The position numbers were made by a program, and so were the translations under genes. DNA of 64,000 nt, taken from assembly GCF_933775445.1 (NCBI RefSeq), contig NW_026089534.1, forward strand, positions 40,750 through 104,749, written 5' to 3'. Positions 56,837 to 64,000 of the stretch are shown here, one piece after another. This stretch comes from Argentina anserina (taxonomy: Eukaryota; Streptophyta; Magnoliopsida; Rosales; Rosaceae). Position 1 is the first letter of the stretch; each line of letters starts with the position of its first letter. Under the pieces are notes generated by a model, which was not told the DNA's origin, did no database searches, and saw only the letters and a program-made list of their open reading frames with translations.

Positions 56837-59800
56837 AAATTCAAGAAAAACTCGCATCGAAAGCCGTTCAGAAAGATACTCAAACGAGAATTGAAAAGAT
56901 ACTCAAATTGCAATTGTAAACATACTCAAACGATAGAATGATACTCAGGTTGAAAGAAACACACGCCCACACTGGAAACACTCTCAAAATTCAAGAGAAA
57001 CTCGCATCGAAAGCCGTTCGGAAAGATACTCAAACGAGGATTGAAAAGATACTTAAAGTGCAATAGTAAATATACTCAAACGATAGAAAGATACTCAGTT
57101 TGAAAGAAACACACGCCCACACTAGAAACACTCTGAAATTCAATAGAAACTCGCATCAGAAAGGCTTACAGAAAGATACTCAAACTAGAATTGAAAAGAT
57201 ACTCAAAGTGCAATAGTAAACATACTCAAACGATAGAAAGATACTCAGTTTGAAAGAAACACACGGCCACACAGGAAACACTCTCAAATTCAATAGAAAC
57301 TCGCATCAGAAATGCTTACAGAAAGATACTCAAACGAGAATTGAAAAGATACTCAAATTACAATAGTAAACATACTCAAACAATAGAAAGATACTCAGTT
57401 TGAAAGAAACACACGCCCACACTAGAAACACTCTGAAATTCAATAGAAACTCGCATCAGAAAGGCTTACAGAAAGATACTCAAACTAGAATTGAAAAGAT
57501 ACTCAAAGTGCAATAGTAAACATACTCAAACGATAGAAAGATACTCAGTTTGAAAGAAACACACGCCCACACAGGAAACACTCTCAAATTCAATAGAAAC
57601 TCGCATCAGAAATGCTTACAGAAAGATACTCAAACGAGAATTGAAAAGATACTCAAATTACAATAGTAAATATACTCAAACGATAGAAAGATACTCGGTT
57701 TGAAAGAAACACACGCCCACACTGGAAACACTCTCAAATTCAAGAAAAACTCGCATCGAAAGCCGTTCAGAAAGATACTCAAACGAGGATTGAAAAGATA
57801 CTCAAATTACAATAGTAAACATACTCAAACGATAGAAAGATACTCAGTTTGAAAGAAACACACGCCCACACAGGAAACACTCTCAAATTCAAGAAAAACT
57901 CGCATCGAAAGCCGTTCAGAAAGATACTCAAACGAGGATTGAAAAGATTCTCAAATTGCAATAGTAAACATACTCAAACGATAGAAAGATACTCAGTTTG
58001 AAAGAAACACACGCCCACACTAGAAACACTCTCAAATTCAATAGAAACTCGCATCAGAAAGCCTTACAGAAAGATACTCAAACGAGAATTGAAAAGATAC
58101 TCAAAGTGCAATAGTAAACATACTCAAACGATAGAAAGATACTCAGTTTGAAAGAAACACACGCCAACATTGGAAACACTCTCAAATTCAAGAAAAACTC
58201 GCATCAGAAAGGCTTACAGAAAGATACTCAAACTAGAATTGAAAAGATACTCAAAGTGCAATAGTAAACATACTCAAACGATAGATAGATACTCAGTTTG
58301 AAAGAAACACACGCCCACACAGGAAACACTCTCAAATTCAATAGAAACTCGCATCAGAAAGCCTTACAGAAAGATACTCAAACGAGAATTGAAAAGATAC
58401 TCAAAGTGCAATAGTAAACATACTCAAACGATAGAAAGATACTCAGTTTGAAAGAAACACACGCCCACACTGGAAACACTCTCAAATTCAATAGAAACTC
58501 GCATCAGAAAGCCTTACAGAAAGATACTCAAACGAGAATTGAAAAGATACTCAAAGTGCAATAGTAAACATACTCAAACGATAGAAAGATACTCAGTTTG
58601 AAACAAAACACACGCCCGCACTGGAAACACTCTCAAATTCAAGAAAAACTCGCATCGAAAGCCGTTCAGAAAGATACTCAAACGAGAATTGAAAAGATAC
58701 TCAAATTGCAATAGTAAACATACTCAAACGATAGAAAGATACTCAGTTTGAAAGAAACACACGCCCACACAGGAAACACTCTCAAATTCAAGAAAAACTC
58801 GCATCGAAAGCCGTTCAGAAAGATCTTCAAACGAGGATTGAAAAGATTCTCAAATTGCAATAGTAAACATACTCAAACGATAGAAAGATACTCAGTTTGA
58901 AAGAAACACACGCCCACACTAGAAACACTCTCAAATTCAATAGAAACTCGCATCAGAAAGCCTTACAGAAAGATACTCAAACGAGAATTGAAAAGATACT
59001 CAAAGTGCAATAGTAAACATACTCAAACGATAGAAAGATACTCAGTTTGAAAGAAACACACGCCCACATTGGAAACACTCTCAAATTCAAGAAAAACTCG
59101 CATCGAAAGCCGTTCAGAAAGATACTCAAACGAGGATTGAAAAGATACTTAAAGTGCAATAGTAAATATACTCAAACGATAGAAAGATACTCAGTTTGAA
59201 AGAAACACACGCCCACACTGGAAACATTCTCAAATTCAAGAAAAACTCGCATCGAAAGCCGTTCAGAAAGATACTCAAACGAGAATTGAAAATATACTCA
59301 AATTGCAATAGTAAACATACTCAAACAATAGAAAGATACTCAGTTTGAAAGAAACACACGCCCACACTAGAAACACTCTGAAATTCAATAGAAACTCGCA
59401 TCAGAAAGGCTTACAGAAAGATACTCAAACTAGAATTGAAAAGATACTCAAAGTGCAATAGTAAACATACTCAAACGATAGAAAGATACTCAGTTTGAAA
59501 GAAACACACGCCCACACAGGAAACACTCTCAAATTCAATAGAAACTCGCATCAGAAATGCTTACAGAAAGATACTCAAACGAGAATTGAAAAGATACTCA
59601 AAGTGTAATAGTAAATATACTCAAACGATAGAAAGATACTCAGTTTGAAAGAAACACACGCCCACACTGGAAACACTCTCAAATTCAAGAAAAACTCGCA
59701 TCGAAAGCCGTTCAGAAAGATACTCAAACGAGGATTGAAAAGATACTCAAAGTGCAATAGTAAACATACTCAAACGATAGAAAGATACTCAGTTTGAAAG

Positions 59801-60500
59801 AAACACACGCCCACACTGGAAACATTCTCAAATTCAAGAAAAACTCGCATCGAAAGCCGTTCAGAAAGATACTCAAACGAGAATTGAAAAGATACTCAAA
59901 TTGCAATAGTAAATATACTCAAACGATAGAAAGATACTCAGTTTGAAAGAAACACACGCCCACACTGGAAACACTCTCAAATTCAAGAAAAACTCGCATC
60001 GAAAGCCGTTCAGAAAGATACTCAAACGAGGATTGAAAAGATACTCAAATTGCAATAGTAAACATACTCAAACGATAGAAAGATACTCAGTTTGAAAGAA
60101 ACACACGCCCACATTGGAAACACTCTCAAATTCAAGAAAAACTCGCATCGAAAGCCGTTCAGAAAGATACTCAAACGAGGATTGAAAAGATACTCAAATT
60201 GCAATAGTAAACATACTCAAACGATAGAAAGATACTCAGTTTGAAAGAAACACACGCCCACACAGGAAACACTCTCAAATTCAATAGAAACTCGCATCAG
60301 AAAGCCTTACAGAAAGATGCTCAAACGAGAATTGAAAAGATACTCAAAGTGCAATAGTAAACATACTCAAACGATAGAAAGATACTCAGTTTGAAACAAA
60401 ACACACGCCCGCACTGGAAACACTCTCAAATTCAAGAAAAACTCGCATCGAAAGCCGTTCAGAAAGATACTCAAACGAGGATTGAAAATATACTCAAATT
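56837..60500 (+). repeat. Duplicate of 47.1-50.8 kb (offset 9,724 bp)
   Basis: From the junction at 56837-56888 the sequence matches 47.1 kb onward at a constant offset of 9,724 bp, through to about 60500. It therefore also matches the segment just to its left at 2,246 bp, giving a tandem fifteen-monomer repeat over about 54.6-59.1 kb. Among the differences I noticed, 'gagaattg' near 58684 replaces 'gaggattg' of the sister copies, and 'gatgctcaaac' near 60318 replaces 'gatactcaaac'. The right end falls between about 60501, where 'attgcaaaag' replaces 'attacaaaag', and about 60555, where 'cactagaaac' begins. Confidence 0.88.
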
Positions 60501-63500
60501 GCAAAAGTAAACATACTCAAACAATAGAAAGATACTCAGTTTGAAAGAAACACACGCCCACACTAGAAACACTCTGAAATTCAATAGAAACTCGCATCAG
60601 AAAGGCTTACAGAAAGATACTCAAACTAGAATTGAAAAGATACTCAAAGTGCAATAGTAAACATACTCAAACGATAGAAAGATACTCAGTTTGAAAGAAA
60701 CACACGCCCACACAGGAAACACTCTCAAATTCAATAGAAACTCGCATCAGAAAGCCTTACAGAAAGATACTCAAACGAGAATTGAAAAGATACTCAAAGT
60801 GCAATAGTAAACATACTCAAACGATAGAAAGATACTCAGTTTGAAACAAAACACACGCCCGCACTGGAAACACTCTCAAATTCAAGAAAAACTCGCATCG
60901 AAAGCCGTTCAGAAAGATACTCAAACGAGGATTGAAAATATACTCAAATTACAAAAGTAAACATACTCAAACAATAGAAAGATACTCAGTTTGAAAGAAA
61001 CACACGCCCACACTGGAAACACTCTCAAATTCAAGAAAAACTCGCATCGAAAGCCGTTCAGAAAGATACTCAAACGAGGATTGAAAAGATACTCAAAGTG
61101 CAATAGTAAACATACTCAAACGATAGAAAGATACTCAGTTTGAAAGAAACACACGCCCACACTGGAAACATTCTCAAATTTAAGAAAAACTCGCATCGAA
61201 AGCCGTTCAGAAAGATACTCAAACGAGAATTGAAAAGATACTCAAATTGCAATAGTAAATATACTCAAACGATAGAAAGATACTCAGTTTGAAAGAAACA
61301 CACGCCCACACTGGAAACACTCTCAAATTCAAGAAAAACTCGCATCGAAACCCGTTCAGAAAGATACTCAAACGAGGATTGAAAAGATACTCAAATTGCA
61401 ATAGTAAACATACTCAAACGATAGAAAGATACTCAGTTTGAAAGAAACACACGCCCACATTGGAAACACTCTCAAATTCAAGAAAAACTCGCATCGAAAG
61501 CCGTTCAGAAAGATACTCAAACGAGGATTGAAAAGATACTCAAATTGCAATAGTAAACATACTCAAACGATAGAAAGATACTCAGTTTGAAAGAAACACA
61601 CGCCCACTCTAGAAACACTCTCAAATTCAATAGAAACTCGCATCAGAAAGCCTTACAGAAAGATAATAAAATGAGGATTGAAAAGATACACAACTTGCAA
61701 TAGTAAACATACTCAAACGATAGAAAGATACTCAGTTTGAAAGAAACACACGCCCACACTAGAAACACTCTCAAATTCAATAGAAACTCGCATCAGAAAG
61801 GCTTACAGAAAGATACTCAAACTAGAATTGAAAAGATACTCAAATTGCAATAGTAAATATACTCAAACGATAGAAAGATACTCAGTTTGAAAGAAACACA
61901 CGCCCACTCTAGAAACACTCTCAAATTCAATAGAAACTCGCATCGAAAGCCGTTCAGAAAGATACTCAAACGAGAATTGAAAAGATACTCAAATTGCAAT
62001 AGTAAACATACTCAAACGATAGAAAGATACTCAGTTTGAAAGAAACACACGCCCACACAGGAAACACTCTCAAATTCAATAGAAACTCGCATCAGAAATG
62101 CTTACAGAAAGATACTCAAACGAGAATTGAAAAGATACTCAAATTGCAATAGTAAATATACTCAAACGATAGAAAGATACTCAGTTTGAAAGAAACACAC
62201 GCCCACACTGGAAACACTCTCAAATTCAAGAAAAACTCGCATCGAAAGCCGTTCAGAAAGATACTCAAACGAGGATTGAAAAGATTCTCAAATTGCAATA
62301 GTAAACATACTCAAACGATAGAAAGATACTCAGTTTGAAAGAAACACACGCCCACACTAGAAACACTCTCAAATTCAATAGAAACTCGCATCAGAAAGCC
62401 TTACAGAAAGATACTCAAACGAGAATTGAAAAGATACTCAAAGTGCAATAGTAAACATACTCAAACGATAGAAAGATACTCAGTTTGAAAGAAACACACG
62501 CCCACATTGGAAACACTCTCAAATTCAAGAAAAACTCGCATCGAAAGCCGTTCAGAAAGATACTCAAACGAGGATTGAAAAGATACTCAAATTGCAATAG
62601 TAAACATACTCAAACGATAGAAAGATACTCAGTTTGAAAGAAACACACGCCCACTCTAGAAACACTCTCAAATTCAATAGAAACTCGCATCAGAAAGCCT
62701 TACAGAAAGATAATCAAATGACGATTGAAAAGATACACAACTTGCAATAGTAAACATACTCAAACGATAGAAATAAACTCAGTTTGAAAGAAACACACGC
62801 CCACACTAGAAACACTCTCAAATTCAATAGAAACTCGCATCAGAAAGGCTTACAGAAAGATACTCAAACTAGAATTGAAAAGATACTCAAAGTGCAATAG
62901 TAAACATACTCAAACGATAGAAAGATACTCAGTTTGAAAGAAACACACGCCCACACAGGAAACACTCTCAAATTCAATAGAAACTCGCATCAGAAATGCT
63001 TACAGAAAGATACTCAAACGAGAATTGAAAAGATACTCAAATTGCAATAGTAAATATACTCAAACGATAGAAAGATACTCAGTTTGAAAGAAACACACGC
63101 CCGCACTGGAAACACTCTCAAATTCAAGAAAAACTCGCATCGCAAGCCGTTCAGAAAGATACTCAAACGAGGATTGAAAAGATACTTAAAGTGCAATAGT
63201 AAATATACTCAAACGATAGAAAGATACTCAGTTTGAAAGAAACACACGCCCACACTGGAAACATTCTCAAATTCAAGAATAACTCGCATCGAAAGCCGTT
63301 CAGAAAGATACTCAAACGAGAATTGAAAATATACTCAAATTGCAAAAGTAAACATACTCAAACAATAGAAAGATACTCAGTTTGAAAGAAACACACGCCC
63401 ACACTAGAAACACTCTCAAATTCAATAGAAACTCGCATCAGAAAGCCTTACAGAAAGATACTCAAACGAGAATTGAAAAGATACTCAAAGTGCAATAGTA

Positions 63501-64000
63501 AACATACTCAAACGATAGAAAGATACTCAGTTTGAAAGAAACACACGCCCACATTGGAAACACTCTCAAATTCAAGAAAAACTCGCATCGAAAGCCGTTC
63601 AGAAAGATACTCAAACGAGGATTGAAAAGATACTTAAAGTGCAATAGTAAATATACTCAAACGATAGAAAGATACTCAGTTTGAAAGAAACACACGCCCA
63701 CACTGGAAACATTCTCAAATTCAAGAAAAACTCGCATCGAAAGCCGTTCAGAAAGATACTCAAACGAGGATTGAAAAGATACTCAAAGTGCAATAGTAAA
63801 CATACTCAAACGATAGAAAGATACTCAGTTTGAAAGAAACACACGCCCACACAGGAAACACTCTCAAATTCAATAGAAACTCGCATCAGAAATGCTTACA
63901 GAAAGATACTCAAACGAGAATTGAAAAGATACTCAAATTGCAATAGTAAACATACTCAAACGATAGAAAGATACTCAGTTTGAAAGAAACACACGCCCAC
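60501..64000 (+). repeat. Satellite mosaic, right end of window
   Basis: This stretch is patched from types seen to its left. About 60.5-60.9 kb matches 51.2-51.66 kb (offset about 9,277). About 60.92-61.4 kb matches 50.75-51.2 kb (offset 10,174). About 61.37-61.55 kb matches 60.02-60.2 kb (1,346 bp, nine monomers). The segments at 63462-63793 match 49253-49584 (offset 14,209). A local variant pair, 'cccactctag' with 'gatacacaacttgc', occurs near 61615-61693 and 62652-62733. The window ends inside a monomer. Confidence 0.8.

Larger units (their letters stand above)
1..64000 (+). repeat. Higher-order satellite DNA array of 149/150-bp monomers, incomplete at both ends
   Basis: The same unit of about 150 bp repeats head to tail from the first base to the last, always in one orientation. 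No other sequence interrupts it. Each monomer begins 'agatactcag', continues through 'acacgcccacactggaaac', and ends 'catactcaaacgatagaa'. Variants recur at spacings of several monomers, so the array has higher-order structure rather than being a plain monomeric tandem repeat. The first monomer starts at base 1 and the last, at 63969, is cut by the window end. A monomer near nucleosomal length with nested HORs is typical of eukaryotic centromeric or pericentromeric satellites. Placing this array at a centromere is inference. The monomer does not match a family I can name, and no gene, tRNA, rRNA or transposon end was seen on either strand. Confidence 0.98.

Noticed and set aside
1..64000. A gene for a repetitive surface or structural protein with about 50-residue repeats.
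   Set aside because: A 150-bp unit would keep frame, but the 149-bp B monomers shift it and stops occur within one or two monomers in all frames. The longest frame seen is under 100 codons.
1..64000. CRISPR array.
   Set aside because: There are no short direct repeats with unique spacers. The whole unit is conserved, and the internal 23-bp units are adjacent with no variable spacer.
1..64000. Transposon or retroelement insertions, telomeric repeats, tRNA or rRNA genes.
   Set aside because: Reading through all lines, the monomer phase can be followed without a non-satellite insert. No terminal repeats, polyA-tailed inserts, telomere-like runs or RNA-gene motifs were seen.
1..64000. Inverted blocks or orientation switches of the satellite.
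   Set aside because: The 'agatactcag' start and the 'acacgcccac' motif are always on the given strand; no reverse-complement monomer was seen.
1..64000. Naming a known satellite family or species.
   Set aside because: I do not recognise the monomer, and a similar length alone does not identify a family. A database search would be needed.

Overview
The whole 64,000-base window is one uninterrupted, head-to-tail tandem satellite array. I find no gene, RNA gene, mobile element or unique-sequence island. The window opens exactly at a monomer start, taking 'agatactcag' as monomer position 1. It ends 32 bases into another monomer (started at 63969), so the array continues past both ends. All monomers lie in the same orientation. 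About 428 monomers fit, counted from the 149-150 bp period.

Two main monomer classes alternate. Class A is 150 bp ('ttcaatagaa' then 'catcagaaaggcttacag'). Class B is 149 bp ('ttcaagaaaa' then 'catcgaaagccgttcag'). They differ mainly at monomer positions 55-82. A common third form, A', has 'ttcaaaagaa' and is usually linked to 'cacacgag' and 'gaaaaaatac' further on. Each monomer carries older internal structure: units of about 23 bp beginning 'ctcaaa', with one 19-bp unit. An A monomer is about 35% GC, with about 46% A against 19% T on the given strand (hand count).

Layout, with exact spacings read from matching variants. 1-6137: seven-monomer units (1,048 bp) and looser relatives. 6138-8679: a five-monomer higher-order repeat (HOR) of 748 bp. 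8680-9577: linker. 9578-14065: two copies of a 2,244-bp fifteen-monomer unit. 14066-17358: irregular order. 17359-20351: two copies of a ten-monomer unit (1,496 and 1,497 bp). 20352-27683: short-range three-, seven- and eight-monomer repeats. 27684-29479: two copies of an 898-bp six-monomer unit. 28732-35762: a long duplication (3,890 bp then 3,141 bp) whose second copy is five monomers shorter. 35763-43325: a more divergent island with several private variants and two in-register internal deletions. 43326-64000: a younger-looking mosaic, in which 44.8-49.4 kb recurs at 52.3-56.8 kb (offset 7,478) and 47.1-50.8 kb recurs at 56.9-60.5 kb (offset 9,724). A recombination junction can be bracketed to 52 bases at 56837-56888.

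An array of this kind points to a eukaryotic chromosome: nucleosome-scale monomers, two subclasses, several HOR lengths and no genes. Centromeric or pericentromeric heterochromatin is the most likely location. I do not recognise the satellite family and cannot name the organism. Nothing here works as a gene system. The biology of interest is how the array evolved: origin from a 23-bp unit, A/B hybrids, HOR turnover and crossover scars. Short open frames recur in nearly every B monomer, but they are by-products of the repeat and are not annotated as genes.
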